A stretch of DNA of 64,000 nucleotides from Poecilobothrus nobilitatus (lineage: Eukaryota > Arthropoda > Insecta > Diptera > Dolichopodidae). Made by a program: the position numbers and the translations under genes. The stretch covers positions 28,040,496 to 28,104,495 of the forward strand of contig OX352774.1 in the NCBI GenBank assembly GCA_947095535.1, written 5' to 3'. The first letter of the stretch is position 1, and each line of letters starts with the position of its first letter. Of the stretch, positions 37,776-51,735 are shown piece after piece. The notes under the pieces were generated by a model. That model had not been told where the DNA came from. It did not search any database and worked only from the letters and a program-made list of their open reading frames with translations.

Positions 37776-40700
37776 CTAGTGTTTACACGCAAAGTGTGTT
37801 TAGTTCCGAAACACCCCTTATAATAGAATCTAAAAATTTTTGCACTAAATCATAAACGATACAATTTTTTTAAAACTAATTTGACTGTTTATAAACTTTT
37901 ACATTAAAACTATACAAAACATCTTTATTTTGTTGTATAATAATTCTAAAAATTTTTCATTTCTACAACTGGACAAATCAATGAATAGAGTTTTCTCCTC
38001 CCATACTTATCTTATACAAGAAAAAATATTTCATTTACACTCAATATGTATGTATATGAAAATTATTGAAAAACACGAATGTATTGATAAAATATAAGTA
38101 ATTCTATATCCGATTATAGGTTTGTATAGTAGCAATATAGTTGTATAAAATTATAATTGAACAGAACAGAAATTATAATTGAATAGAATATGTTTAAAAT
38201 AAAATTTTCCAAACAAATACTCTTCATCATATTTCTTATTGTCTTAACTTGCACTTTTAACATTACCCGATCATGTATCTGGATCCACTTTCAAGCTATC
38301 TGTTACACGAAAGAACATGCAAAACATTAAATTTTAATAAAAAGTGATTTCTACATCATCTCCTTTATTATAGAGAAGACTCGATTCAAAAAAGCTCTTT
38401 AAATTTAATTCATTGGCAAAAACAAAAATATACTACTTAAAAGAAAGTATAAAACAACTAGGAGCCTTGTAGTTGTATCTGATGTGTTAGTATATTTTAC
38501 CGTGACATCTAAATTACAAAAAATTCGTATATCTACAAAATTTCTTGATTCCAAAAGAAAACTAAAAAAATCATGATATTAAACATATATACATATGTAT
38601 GTTATATGTTAATATAGATTTTGTAATAGAAAAATCGTATCCAAACGTGCACTTGTATTCAAAACTTAAGGGAATGTCATAATACGTAATGTGTGGCTGA
38701 AAACTACTAAATTATAATTATAGATTCCCAAAAAAAATTAAACAAAATTCTTTTGAACTGCTTGGTTTAATTAGCCCAGGAACTTCATAATGAATCGAAA
38801 AATTCAAGTGAAAACAAAAATACATACATAGGTATATATATATATATAAATATATATTCATATATATATATATATATATATGTACATTCAAATAAAATTA
38901 TTTCATGTTACTATAATTTAAAATTAAATGACAAATGACTTTGAAAAAAAAAAAAAATATTATCGTCTGAAGAAGTCATTGAATGAATGACCGAACTAAT
39001 AAGAAGGGAAGTAAATGTGAAAATCGTGATTTAAAAAACACAAAAAAAAAAAAACAAACAAAACAATAAAAACTTTAATTATTTTGTCTGGCATTACCAA
39101 AGAACAAAAAAAAAAAACTTATATATGTATGTACGTATAATTTATAGTTTAGTATCTGGTAAAGTACAGAATACATAAGTATATATATACAAAAATCTCA
39201 ATTTAAATCCAAAGTTCAAAAAATGCATATTTTAAGCAATCATATTTTATATTTCAATTTTAATAATATAATAACTATAATATGTAATTTATATTGTTGA
39301 ATAATATCAATGAACTCCATGTTTTTGTTTTTTTTTTTGAATTTTAGACTGATAATAATTAAAGTTTTTTTTTTTCTTGATTCGCGAATCCTCTTTCCAT
39401 GAAATGTGATGAAAGTGTAGGTTGAATATTTGAAAATGTAAACTTAACAACACAGTTTATAACAAAAATTAAAAAAAAAACATCATCAATAGATATAAAA
39501 TTTTTACAATTTCTCTTACTTCAACCAATAAATATGTCACACAATATTGTTTTTTTTTTCTTTTTTTTTTTTTTTTTGTAATTATTGGTGTCGTCGGTAT
39601 ATTTTACTTTAAAATCATATTTAATTTCCATTATTTATACATGCCATATATTGGTAAGTAAGTGTTTTTGTATTACTTATGGGTATAGTGTACATTTTTC
39701 AAAACCCTTTATACCAAAAACTAAAACTCACTTTGAAAAATTTTTATTTGACAAATTAATAGGTACCATTAAATAAAAAATATAATATGTATTTGCCAAA
39801 AAACGAATAAGAAATTTTTTTGACATATGCAAATTATCTCGATTTTAAAAGTTTGTTTTGACATTTAATAAACGTAAATGAGATATGAAATAAAAAATAG
39901 ATTATTTTTTAACATTAGATATATTATTTTTTTAAAGCTATGATATTAAAATAAAAAACAATTAAAAAATTTCCAAATTGCCTTTTGACTGGTTTATGGT
40001 TGTTAACTGTCAAATGTCACTTTGAATCGTATCAAAAAAGGTAAATTTATAATTTTCCCATGATCTGAAATATAGATTTTAATAAAAAGCTCCAGATTCA
40101 ACGATTTGTAATAAAATTCATGAAAGATTTCTGATCGAATCAATAAACACAACTCAAAACGACAATTGACATACGACAAATCAAAGATATTTTACTTTTT
40201 GAAAAAATCAAATTTTAAAAATTTTAGAAATGAATATGTATTATCTGATTTTTTCAAGCAAAACTATTTTTGCATACCTTATGGCATTTTATGAATTAAA
40301 TTTTATTTTTGTAAATACATTTTTAAATGTCGATTTTGAAAACCAAAATATGTGCAATTTTTCGTTTTTTTTAAATGTACTTACTTTTATAAAAAAAAAA
40401 AGATCTTTTGATGAAATCTCTTTTTGTAAAACGACTTTTGCGATATGTTGGTTTCCCCTATTATAATATTATATTTTAAATATAATTTATTTTTATTTGT
40501 ATTAAATTTTTTGGTTAATTATTTCATTTCAAATTCATTCATATTAGATTAGTAAATCAAAAAAAAATGTATATACATATATGTATATATATGTATATAT
40601 TAAAATTGAACTTCGGAATTTAAAACCATACAAAATCATTCACAAGTTTAGTGTTCAAACTTTATCTATCTTAAGCTTAAAAAAAAAAAATCTTAACTTA

Positions 40701-41282
40701 TTATACATGGGTATTATATTTTAAAAATATATACATATATATATGTACATATGAAAGAATTTATTTTTTATATGGTATGGCGGTAGCGTTAAATAATAGA
40801 AGTAGTAAATATTTGTCATTTGTTTATTGATAATAATAATAAATGTAATCATATTTTTTAAAATGAATACTGAGTAAGATACAAAATAATTTCAACGGCT
40901 ATTTAACACTTATATTTTGTTATTTAAATATTTCAAAAAAAAAAATAAAAAACATATTTGAATAGAGTCTCGATAAAAATGATCATTATTAAATATAAAA
41001 TTTTGTACATATTTATACTTGTATTGTTATGTATAAATTTTTGAACTTTTTACTCCCTGAAGTATTTCAGGCGTATCGGTACTGTTAAAAATTTAAGTAA
41101 ACAAAATTAGCTGTCTTATTGTGTGAGTTATAAAGTACGAATTGAAATCATATTTTTTTTTTCTTTTTATCATTGAATTATCAAATTTTTTTTTGAGTAA
41201 TAACATATTTCAATATTTTAAAATGAGATTAGTCATATCATTTACCATTGATTTTGTTCAATTTTTATGTTTTTAACCCGGT
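37776..41282. other. AT-rich gene-free stretch
   Basis: Contains an AT/TATG microsatellite at 38822-38882 and T-rich tracts at 39540-39580. The frames 39585-39776 and 40230-40466 are hydrophobic, AT-coded and unsupported. Confidence 0.45.
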
Positions 41283-41338
41283 GGGAGCATTTTAGGCATA
41301 GAATTTCAGACATAAATTTTTGAAATCTTTTTGCTCCC
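41283..41338. repeat. Small imperfect hairpin bounded by GGGAGCA/TGCTCCC
   Basis: GGGAGCA (41283-41289) pairs with TGCTCCC (41332-41338), and AATTTCA pairs with TGAAAT inside. It is GC-richer at its ends than its surroundings. Function unknown. Confidence 0.5.
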
Positions 41339-43330
41339 ATGTTATTCCGATTAAATTAAGCAGAATTGTTCCCAATATATTCCTACTCACAATTTAAGTT
41401 TTTCTAAATATTAATTAGTCAAAATTAGCTGACGGCGGATAAAATCTAACGTATTTCTCAATTTTCAACAATGTAAATAAATTAAATAAAAGAATCAATC
41501 TAAAAATCGAAATTCTGTCGTTTATTGATAGAATTGCAAAAATAAAAAACGTTTTTTCATCCACAAAGTCGATACATCATATACCTACCATATTAATTAT
41601 GTTATAATGTAAACTGATTATATTTGAACAGAATTGGAAAGGAAAACTGAACCCAGATTCTACTGTGCGACGTAGTATGCAACAAACCTAAATTAAAAAT
41701 TAGATAAAAATTCAATTAATAATTTTTAATATCAAAACAATTTCTATTAATATCAAAACAAAAAATTAAAAATCATAAACCACTTTGGAATATTTATGTT
41801 TATATTTTTGCAACTTTACTGTACAGCTATGCGTGTAAATTTACTGTTTGCGCAAAAATATTAATATTAAAATAATTATTTATTTTTATATGACAAATGG
41901 AAGTATAGAATTTTATTTTTATTTTTTTTTTTTTGTTATTTTACATACTGTATATTTTTGGTGTGATAATCAATTTAATAACTAAAAAGAAGAAAAATGC
42001 GATCACTTTTTTTCTATAAAAAAAAAAAAAAATTCTCATTTATTTACAGAAAATGTGAGAAAAGAACGTAATACTCGTATGTTATAATATTATTTATTTT
42101 CTTAAGATGATAAATATAAATATTTATTTGTCTGGTTTATTTTAGTTTTCATTAAATAAAATAATTTTTGAGAAATTGGCTACTCTTTATTTTAATTTCC
42201 GATTTCTAAAATAATTTTTATGCTTAGCTATACGCATATTTTTTTACTTTTTTTAAGCTTTGAAGACTACTTATCCAACTTATTACATCAGCTTTAACCT
42301 TTTTCTTACTTTTATTACAATACAAAAAAAAAATGCTTTATAGACGAAAATACAAAAATAAATCTACATTTTTTATCTATTATATATAAACAGGATTCAA
42401 TCAATAAAACCAGTTAAATCAAAGTTTTCCAGTTATTGAATATTTATAAATAATTAAGTATGTACTTACCTGTAACTATAACTCCCCGTCTGTATATTTA
42501 ACTTAGATTAAGAATTTTTATCAAGAACAATATTTATTTATAACTTAAATATTAACAACCTTCGAATTTATTAATATAATTATGCGACATTTATATATAT
42601 ATATAATTAGTGAAAAGCTTTTTTTCAATCGCCTATTGAACGGTAATTAATAAATAAATACAAAAAAAAAACAAAAAAAAAGGATGTCTGTAGACAAGAA
42701 AAAAAAAAATAACACAATTAATTAAAAATAAATAAAAGCCATAAAAATTAATATAAACATGGGTTAGTTTGTTTTTATTTGAAATGGCGCACATGTTTCA
42801 CTTTTTTCTTTTTTTTTTATTGTTTACATTTTTTTTTTCCAGACAGACAGACAATAAATTAGGTTATCTGCTTATCTCAACTTGAGATAAAAAAGAAAAA
42901 AAAAAAATACAAAATAAGCAAAATTATAGCGCTTTTTTTTAAAAGAAATTCCTTTTAAATGACTACAACATTTTATATATATAGATTATAATATAAAATA
43001 TAGTTTTTCTAAAGAAAAATTTTTCAATATTTTTGATAAGAATGTTGTCGTCTGGTCTGGATATGACATTTTTTTCAAAAAAAATTAATGTCAGGTTTTT
43101 ATTGGTTCTAATTATAGATCAAAATTAATTAGGTCAACAAATGGAGGCAATATATGTATGTAAGGAAAATAAATATGTAAAAGAGTAATGATAAGTAAAA
43201 TTTAAAGTATATAAAACAGACAAACAAAATTACGGTATGATTCAACTACATATATTTCTTTAATCAATAATAAAATTATTTCCCACTAGAAATATGTAAT
43301 CCTTTAAATTCTAAGATAATTAACATTCTT
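41339..43330. other. AT-rich gene-free stretch
   Basis: No gene, paired repeat end or tRNA-like box identified. Confidence 0.45.
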
Positions 43331-43506
43331 TTTTTTTTTTTTTAATGCATTTCACAGGACATTAGACAGCTTTTACTGTTCAGGCGTGGCTGTAAATGGC
43401 TGTAAGGGGGAATAACTTTTACGACGTGTGTGGGATTCGAACCTATACTCTTTCAGTGTTTACAGCATATTTTATATGCTCTTACCCACTAGGCCACCGA
43501 CGTCCC
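43331..43506 (-). mobile_element. tRNA-derived SINE, family B, best-preserved pol III boxes
   Basis: On the minus strand: A box TGGCCTAGTGGGTAAGAGC (43478-43496) and B box GGTTCGAATCC (43433-43443), the latter a perfect consensus match. The head is followed by CACACACGTCGTAAAAG, then a body with TACAGCCATTTACAGCC, and the A tail (T run at 43331-43343 on the plus strand). It matches 7785-7972 in all three parts. The promoter boxes look intact, so transcription by pol III is conceivable. Confidence 0.8.
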
Positions 43507-43827
43507 TATTTTTATATCTTCCATTAGGAAATTTGTTTACCATTTCACGTGTTACCAAAAATTCGCAACATCAATAAATGTTTATAAATAAAAAATTATA
43601 TAATAAAATCTAATCATAACATATTATTATATATTTCCCCATTTTATTAATATCATTTATTAATAATAAATAAATATATATGTAGATATATATTATTAAA
43701 GATTTAAATATAATTTAAATATAAATACCTATGTTATAATAAAAAGTAATTATTATGAAAAGATTCTTAACATGCAGCCTATAAATATGCAAGCAGAATT
43801 CATTTGTTTTGTTTTGTTCCACTATAA

Positions 43828-43905
43828 AAAGTAGTCGTCTAGTGGTTAAGCACATGTCTTATTAATCGAGGTAGTTCGGCTTCAAATTTTGCTCATAGGT
43901 AGCAA
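43828..43905 (+). mobile_element. tRNA-like SINE head, plus strand
   Basis: A-box-like GTCGTCTAGTGGTTAAGC (43834-43851) and a degenerate B box GTTCGGCTTCAAATT (43873-43887) at tRNA-like spacing. The body and 3' end are not delimited. It lies about 330 bp from the family B SINE, on the opposite strand, with a different head sequence. Confidence 0.5.
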
Positions 43906-44135
43906 GTTTTCTTAAATAAAAACAAATTCCTCTTGCTACCAAATATAGTCTAAATATATAATATATAGTATAAACAAAATAAAAAATATTAAGGTATAAA
44001 TTAATAATAGTATTCGACTTAGTTATAATGGCTTTAGTAGACGATGGTTTTGTAATATTACAATATACTATGTGATTTGTAATATTAATATAAATAAATA
44101 AAAAGTAGTGTAATATCATTTTTTTTTTTCCTATG

Positions 44136-44159
44136 GAATGGAATGGAATGGAATTTCCA
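44136..44159. repeat. TGGAA pentanucleotide repeat
   Basis: Four TGGAA units follow a T run. A short microsatellite. Confidence 0.85.
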
Positions 44160-46737
44160 CATTTCCTATGTGGTAATCTTTCAAAAAAATACCAAGAAAT
44201 CCTTATCCTCACTAATAGTATAAGACTTTTATTCGCTAAACCTATCAAACTCTATAGCTAAAATAGCGGAATAAACATCCTAACAGTGTAAGTTATGATT
44301 AATTCCACTAACAGGTTCGTATAATGGCTAAGGAGTAAGGAAGCGAAAAATACATAAGGCATTTGTTTATCTTGTTATCTATTTTTCAATGACTCATATA
44401 GGTGCACCTTTAATTGGGTCTTATAATGTTAAAAAATAAATATTTCCATTTAAATCATCAGTTCAAATATATGCTTTTGAACATTTTAGTGATTTATTAA
44501 AAGTTAATTTTATTTTTAACTCCATATAACGTTAATTTTTTATGACTTAAGTATAATAACTTTAATTGTACATATAATTAAAAAAGATCGCATCTGTAAA
44601 ATTATTAAACATAAATTTTTCCTTTGTATAACCATAATAACTGTATACATATGTAAGTCCAATATAAGAACCTTAAATTTAAATTTAATAACCAAAACAA
44701 AAATAAACCAAAAGAAAAACCTTACAAATAAATAAAAATAAAACAAAAATAAACTGTCGCTTTAACCTCGCTTTAATTTTATTATTTACCATTATTTAAA
44801 ATATATGTATATAATATCGTCTACTTGTATTACACATTTTACGCCGTCTATAATTTAAACTATATACCAGTAGTGGTCTGTCTGCATTTATAGTTAAAAG
44901 TTGAATCAGTAGTCAGTTTATACTTAAAATAATACATTGTTTATACATACATATTTTATTTTTTATTTTTTTTTTTATATTTTTTTCCTTTATTTTATTT
45001 TAATCTGAAGTTTTCTTTGATTGTATTAGGTATAACCGTATATATAACTTTAAATTATATGTTCAAATTAAAAAAACAAAAAAAAAAACTGTTTATTTCA
45101 ATGATTTGATAAAATCTAAGAATTTGACTGACTTGGTTTTTTTTTTGTTTGTTCTTTGTTGTTGCGTATTTTTTATTTTTGGTCATCAAAAATTATATTA
45201 TATCTATAAAATTTCTTTTTCGTTAATATTATATACATATGTAATTCCGATTCACAGTATATGAATTTAAAAGATACACTTAAATTATCCTTTATTATAT
45301 TTACATACCATTTATAGAATAAAGTGAACTAAAATAATGGATTTGAATCCTGTTTGGTGTTTTTTTTTTTCTTTATTTCTTTTTCTCATAATTTTCTCTG
45401 TGGAAAAAAAATTCATAATATTGTTGTTTTTCTTTTTTTGCTATCACAGATGATTTAAAAGATGAAATTAATCTTTGTATGGTACACATATTATATTCTT
45501 TTTAATATAAATTTTTATTTTTTTTTTTATTTTTAATCAAAAAAGATGTTTTAAACCATAAAATATTAAAAAATAAAAGATACTAACTGATTAAACTAAA
45601 TTGTGTCTAGACCTGGAATTTTAGAATATAAATAAAGATGACCGTTTCTGATAAATTATATGTTGATTGTTGACTATTGACTGTGGACTGTTGAATATAT
45701 ACATAGTATTGTTCCGTAATGTTATCTTAAAATAATTTCCAGACATTTTATAATATAAAATATTACCAGATAAAGTTAAATTTTTACAATATCTTATGCA
45801 AAAATCTTATGCAAAAATAAACTTCTTTCTTTATTCATTTTTCAATAAAATTTTTGATTATTTGATAATTGTTTTTAAAAAATCAAAAAAAAAAATATAT
45901 ACATAAACTTTCTTTTATGTATTGTAGACTAATTTACTGTATGCAATCCGCAATATATTTCCCATTTAACCACAATACAATTTCATCTGATTCACTAATT
46001 TCACTTTAGCATAATGGCCATATTGCACAAAGATTATTTATCAAATGAGACACTTCGAAACAATAACAATTTCATAACAATTCACTTAACAAACTACAAC
46101 AAATTGTTCCAATTCGTTCTTAATAATAATAACAAAAACGAGTTTATGGAAAAAAATAAGAAGAAATGTCCTTTTTGTCACAAAATATTAGACAAAACAA
46201 CATTTTGTAATTTAGGATTCGGCTAACTGCACACAAATTATCCGAAATACATATATGTATTTATTTCAACAATTCGGCTGTAAATTAATGTAGCAAAACT
46301 ATCACGGGTTACTCCACTGGGTACTTAAAAATGCAAATGATCAAAAAAAAAAGTGTATCTATTTTATTCGTATATCTATCTTAAAATTATCTTTTTAAAG
46401 TTTTTGTAAATCATATTCTTATAAATTAGTTAATATAACCATTCTTATAATAGATCTAAAATACACAACTGGTGGTATGTAAAATTAATCATTCAAAAAC
46501 TAAAACTACTATATGGCATCTTTTGATTCAATTAAAAAGAAACTTTTTGAACGCTCTCTTTAGATAATTTCAAAGAAATTCTATTTAGATAAATAAAACA
46601 AAAATTGCAAAAATCTATTTAATAAAATGTTTAAAATTATATTTGATGTATCGTAAAAATATTTTTGTAAACAAATAATCAGTGAAAACAAGTAAAATAT
46701 TTTTAAAAATCTAAATAAAATAAGTTTTTATGCGGAG
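44160..46737. other. AT-rich gene-free stretch
   Basis: The 70-codon frame at 46014-46226 contains an isolated CPFCHKI segment but is otherwise Asn/Lys-rich AT-coded text with no second metal-binding pair; it is not called as a gene. Confidence 0.4.
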
Positions 46738-46803
46738 CCTCCAGTGACCGAGTGGTTAACTGCTTTTCTTATTAATAAAAGTAGTACCGATGCAAAACCT
46801 ACA
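46738..46803 (+). mobile_element. tRNA-like SINE head, plus strand
   Basis: A-box-like GTGACCGAGTGGTTAACTGC (46744-46763) followed at tRNA spacing by a degenerate B box (GTACCGATGCAAAACC, about 46785-46800). More GC-rich text continues to about 46950 and may be the SINE body (ATTGCGGCCCTTGCGACG, 46861 on). Confidence 0.5.
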
Positions 46804-46950
46804 CACTATGTAACAGTTTTTAATAGGAAAATTACTTGAGAAAAAGTTATTAATTGCATAATTGCGGCCCTTGCGACGATATATCATCTAAAAGATACAA
46901 TATGCTAATACTGCATCGGCAAATGTAGTTCTACCTAAAATATGTTTTTT

Positions 46951-47740
46951 ATATGGAGTTAAATTATATGGATAAATGGAAAAAAATGTTTGTTATTAAC
47001 GTAAAGGATAATAATACTTGATAGTGCCAGCAAGTAAAGCTAAATAATGTGCAATATTTTTTGTTTCTCTATTTTCAACATAAACTAATAAATCGTTTGA
47101 CTTATCAACACGTGAATAGAAGAAGCATGAATTTTCTAAATCCAAATCACATATTATTTACATAGACCTTGTGTTTTTCAATTACAAAATGTCAATGTCA
47201 ACAAATTTTCAAATATACATTATATTTATTATAAAAATTCATAGAATTTAAAAGTTGTACGAAGGAAAATAAATGCCTTCACTTTTTTCTTACATTACTG
47301 TATCGCACTTTCTTATGCCCAGTTTTCTGCATTTCGTATCCGTGTTCATTCTCGTGTGTACGCTCGTTGTTGTAGTGTCAAATTTGTTCGATTTCTTTGC
47401 GTATCTTTATATTTCGTCCAGAATTTTAACCAATGTTAAACCGTTATTATTCAGAGATTTTAACTTCATTTTTATTTCACTTTATAGAAATACAGAAATA
47501 TGATAGGAATGTGAGTCACCTATCAGAAATATTATGTAGAGTGCTATATCACCTCGAAAAAGTCCTTGAAAACCTTTTTTAGATTTAACCTATAATACAT
47601 TTTTTTAAAAATATTCCTTAAGTTAAGAAAATTAATATTAAAAATTATATTTTTATTATAAATTTTTTTTCTTTCTTTTCAATAGAAAAATAATAATAAA
47701 TACAAAAAATTGAAAAATAAAAAAAAATTAAAAAAAAATT
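46951..47740. other. AT-rich spacer with a slightly GC-richer segment
   Basis: 47270-47500 has more mixed composition and a 76-codon hydrophobic frame. It has no motif I recognise, and the minus strand is equally open in pieces, so no gene is called. Confidence 0.35.
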
Positions 47741-47749
47741 ATTGATCTT

Positions 47750-47830
47750 AACAGGAATTGAACTTGAACATTTTCCTTTTAAAGCACTCATCCCAACCAG
47801 TGCACCATACATCACCATGCCATACTACTG
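47750..47830 (-). mobile_element. tRNA-like SINE head, minus strand
   Basis: On the minus strand an A-box-like TGGTGCACTGGTTGGGATGA (47787-47806) precedes a B-box-like CAAGTTCAATTCC (47754-47766), followed by an A-rich tail (T-rich on the minus strand reading, 47690-47750 region A/T runs). Confidence 0.5.
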
Positions 47831-48183
47831 TAGGCTTTTATTCTACTTTGTACACTAAAATATTTTGTATCATATATCGAATTAACATGATCCCACTGCC
47901 ATCTATCCGGACCAAAAAAAAATATAAATTTATCGAAGCACCAAACCAACATATGGTATAAATTTGGCTTCGATACGTCAAGTGGTTTAGGTGTGATAAT
48001 TTTACATACAGAACGAGACAGTTACATTTACTTGGTACAAAATTATGGTAATTTGACAAGGATTTCAAATTTTACATAATAACGGTACCTTTGATAGGAC
48101 ATTTTTGAAGCAAAATCAATTACTTTTAAAGAAAATATTTAAAAAAAAAATATAAATTCTTCGTATATTTTTATGGAGGCACC

Positions 48184-48197
48184 CTGTATATTTATTA
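48184..48197. repeat. Solitary CACCCTGTATAT element end
   Basis: GGAGGCACCCTGTATATT matches the right-end style of the 24.5-kb MITE (CACCCTGTATAT), but no inverted partner was found within 500 bp on either side. Probably the remnant of a truncated element. Confidence 0.35.
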
Positions 48198-49639
48198 AGA
48201 ATATTATGTATAAACAAAATAAATAATATTAATATATTTACATATATAAATGAATAAAAGTATTTAGATGGCCCACATCTTGAAGGAAAAGGATTCAACG
48301 CATTTACAATAACATTAGTGCTGCAGGAAATATTTAAAAAAAAAAAAAATAAAAACCAGACATACTTCCAATCTCAGACATATATTCATTAAAGCACAAA
48401 ATTTACTTATAAAAATCTTTATCCTTTTACGAGTAAATACTTTATAATATATTTTAAAAAATTATAATATTACAATACAAAGAATGAACTCACTCAATTA
48501 GTATCAGACTGTACGATATCAATATGTATGTATATATGTATGTATGTACGTAAATATAATAAGTTACATATCATACTAAATGTCTGGATGATTATTTTTT
48601 TTTTTCTCATTTAAAAAAAAAATTTAAATACGAAAAGGATGGCATGACAACAATAATAGCAAAAATTACCCCAAGGAATCTTAAAAAAAAAGCACAAAAG
48701 AAAAAGAATTAAATAAAATTAAAACCGTAGAAATGACAACGGCGTCTAAATTGTTTAATAGCAATTAAACAAAGTGTTGGATCATTTTTTATTTTGTATT
48801 TTGTTTTTTATTTTGTTTTTCTTTTTTTCTTTTTATAATTTTATTTTCAAGTTCATAGAAACATTTTAATCTGCATTTATTTTATATTTTTTTTTTTTTT
48901 GTTTGAACTTTTTGTTATTTGTTTTTGTTTTTGTTTTTTCAATCTTTATAATCAAAGAAATTAGTAAGTCAATAATTTCGTGATATTTCAGTTTACTTTC
49001 ATTATTGTTGTACATTACTTTGTGTTTTGTCAGTTTTTTTTTTTGGTTTTTAATTAAGATTACCAACTGTCTTTAATACATATACTTATTTCAGATAACA
49101 CATAATTATTGTAAGGGATGGATAAAGTGAACCATGTACATATGTATATGTAATTTTAAATTTTTGAATCACGTAGTTGTTGATGAGTAAAGTCCTAAAA
49201 CATTACAATTGTGTTAGATGAGTTTAAAAAAAAAATAAGTGTATTTTAAAGGTAACTGGTAATCCTAATCGCTAAGTATGATTTTATTAAAGAAAAAACA
49301 AAAACTGGTAAAAAGTAATATACAATCAATAATGAAAGTAAACTGAAATACCACGAAATTATTATAAAACAAAGTTTTTAATTCGGTTTTAATTCGGTTA
49401 GAAATTTAAGCAATTCTAAAGATAAAAAAAAAATAAAAAAAACCGAAATCAAAAGTATTTAAAGGTTTAAATTTTTAAAAGAAGAATAAAAGCATTCTAG
49501 AATATTTAGACTATTTTTATATCAAAATTTTGTTTTTTTTTTTTAGAATTTTTTATAGGTATAAGAAAAAATTGTCAAAAATTAATCAACACTTTCTTCA
49601 GTTTTATATTTAACCTCTAATTAAGAAAAACCATTGTAA
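48198..49639. other. AT-rich gene-free stretch
   Basis: GTATGTA-type microsatellites near 48525-48550. The frame 48866-49066 (minus) reads poly-T as Lys/Asn. No gene called. Confidence 0.45.
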
Positions 49640-49885
49640 AAATATAATATTGGTATTTTAATTTTCATGTTTTAGGTACTTATGGCAAATTTGTAACAGT
49701 ATCCGAGTTATATAAGTCTAATAATAGTGAATTTTTGATTTTTAACTTCTAATAGCTATTAAACAGAAAAAAGTATAACGATTTTCTGAAATAACATATA
49801 CTAACTCTTAAAGATCTTTTTCCCCTTAAAATGTTAAGATTCTAACTAGAAGAATTCGGAAATACGGTGGAGCAGAACGTAATGA
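49640..49885 (+). repeat. Decayed dispersed copy of the 477-bp unit
   Basis: It parallels about 240 bp of the unit in the 29.7-31.5 kb element in order: AACAGTATCCGAGTTATATAAG; a TCTAATAATAGTGAATTTTTG stretch; CTTCTAATAGCTATTAAACAG; ATTTTCTGAAATAACATATAC; TAACTCTTAAAGATCTTTTTC; and CTAGAAGAATTCGGAAATACG. It is strongly diverged, without ends or GGAC run, so it is an old fragment. Confidence 0.6.
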
Positions 49886-50024
49886 TAATGATAATGAGAT
49901 AAATCAAATTTTGCTTTACCAGTGTATTAGCGGTGCTACAAGTGTTAAATTATAATTTATTATATTATCTATTTATTTCGTTTAAATTATTTATTATATG
50001 TATTTACATTATATATTTATATGA

Positions 50025-50090
50025 ACGAAGTTCGAACCTAAGAGCTTTTGCCTGAAAAATGAACGAATTACAGTTTTCGCCATTGTTCTG
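50025..50090 (-). mobile_element. Possible decayed tRNA-like SINE head
   Basis: A minus-strand B-box-like AGGTTCGAACT (50029-50039) with a poor A box (AATGGCGAAAACTG, about 50072-50085). Weak evidence; it could be chance. Confidence 0.3.
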
Positions 50091-51659
50091 ATCAAAAAAT
50101 ATATGTATATATTTGTAATATTATATTTATTTATAAAGTTATCATTAATAAGGGGTTATGATTTATCATTATACAACCGAATTTTTACAAATTCCAATGT
50201 TTCTCTTAACCCAGCCTATAAAAATAAGAACAATAAACTAACAATTTAAAATTCTATACTTTGCGTATTTGTATTTCTTTAAATTTCAATGCCACACATT
50301 TTAACTGAGAAACAACGACGATAGCAATTAACATTGAACATTAACATTTTTTATGTTATTTATCTTTAAATTTTTTAAGACCATTTTTAGGTAGGTAATT
50401 AATGAATTTTAAAAGGTTGGTAAACCTAATTTACGAATTTATATATGTATGTATGTAAGTACAACATAATAAATGATAGGTATACCTACTTAAATATTAT
50501 ACAATACATATAGGTAAATCCATATTGTGTTTAATAATTTTATCACGTTTGTAATGTCTGCACCTCTTCTTCACAATTTGAACTTAATTTTTTTTTTCTA
50601 TAGTCTTATTCTTAAATTTTTTTTTTATTCCTAGTTATATTCTTAAAAAAAATGTTTTTTTCTATTTTTACTTTTTCAATATTTTGTTTATTTAGAGTCT
50701 GTCTAGTCATTTTTTAGTGTACGGTAAGTACATACAACAATTATAATACTACATGCATCCAGACATAATATTATATATGTTTATACATATATATACATAC
50801 CTATTACCAGACTATTACACTTGTGTTATTTACAGTTAAATATTATTCCCAAATTATGTACTTATATATACATCTGCATCTATATACATATTACATATAT
50901 ATAGATATTATATGTATGGATATAGAAAACAATAAATTTATTACGCAAAGTTTTGCCAGACATTTAAAAATATCACAGTTTATAAACAAATATATGTACA
51001 TATATATGTATATATAAATATACAAACAAATAAGTCTATTTCACAAAATTAGAATTTAGTCTAAATATGTAAGTATGTATATATGTATATGTATACAAAA
51101 CGAAAAAAATAACGTTAATCTATAGTAAATACCAAAAACAATATTTTTTATGCAAGAAAGAATGTATGTACATATAATTTTGTTTACTATATTTTATGTA
51201 TTGTATTGTATATATTGTACATATGTCGTATAAAAATTTTTCCATAAAGAGTATAGAAGGATCCAACGATGATAACAAATTATTCGCTTATTAAAAATTA
51301 TATTTTTTATCGATAATGACAGAATAAGAATAAAAATAAAACGTAAACAACAAAATATATAAAATTATTATATTAAATATTTTATTTATTTATTTTTCAT
51401 TTTTATTTTTTTTGAGCGACTCTAAAACAAAAAAAAAAGATACCAGACAATAAAAATAAAAAACAAAGTTGTAAAAAATATGTCTGACTGGACACTTATG
51501 AAATTTATCGATAAATAAATTTAAGTTCAATTTTATGCAATTATATTTTTTTATACACAATATTATTAATAGTGCTCTATATAATATTTTAATTGATGTA
51601 CATGGATTTATACTTGTGTGTAAAAAAATCTGTACTTCTAGGTACTTATATTATGTAGT
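50091..51659. other. AT-rich gene-free stretch
   Basis: Dense TATATG/TACATA repeats (50730-51090). The frame 50823-51017 reads through them. Confidence 0.45.
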
Positions 51660-51735
51660 TTTTTTTTTTTTTTTGCACTCCTATAAAAAACATAGGGCAT
51701 CAATGAAGTGTTTTACTTTTCATATTAAATCTTAT
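51660..51735 (-). mobile_element. SINE family A, 3' fragment
   Basis: A T run followed by GCACTCCTATAAAAAACATAGGGCATC matches the tail-proximal part of the 4163-4632 copy (CACTCCTATAAGGATCACAGAGCATC). The tRNA head is missing. Confidence 0.5.

Noticed and set aside
43433..43496. Functional tRNA gene suggested by a perfect B box and good A box
   Set aside because: No acceptor stem or anticodon arm can be formed, the box spacing is SINE-like, and a related copy exists at 7.9 kb.
43862..44248. 128-codon minus-strand open frame, the longest in the window
   Set aside because: It overlaps the tRNA-like SINE head at 43828 and the TGGAA repeat, and is otherwise Ile/Tyr/Phe-rich AT-coded text without a recognisable domain.
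46014..46226. 70-codon frame with a CPFCHKI zinc-finger-like motif
   Set aside because: Only one CxxC pair is present; the rest is Asn/Lys-rich low-complexity sequence, and no splice sites or neighbours support it.
47273..47503. 76-codon hydrophobic frame resembling a membrane protein
   Set aside because: Hydrophobic frames arise readily from T-rich DNA; no signal peptide structure, homologous motif or splice context is visible.
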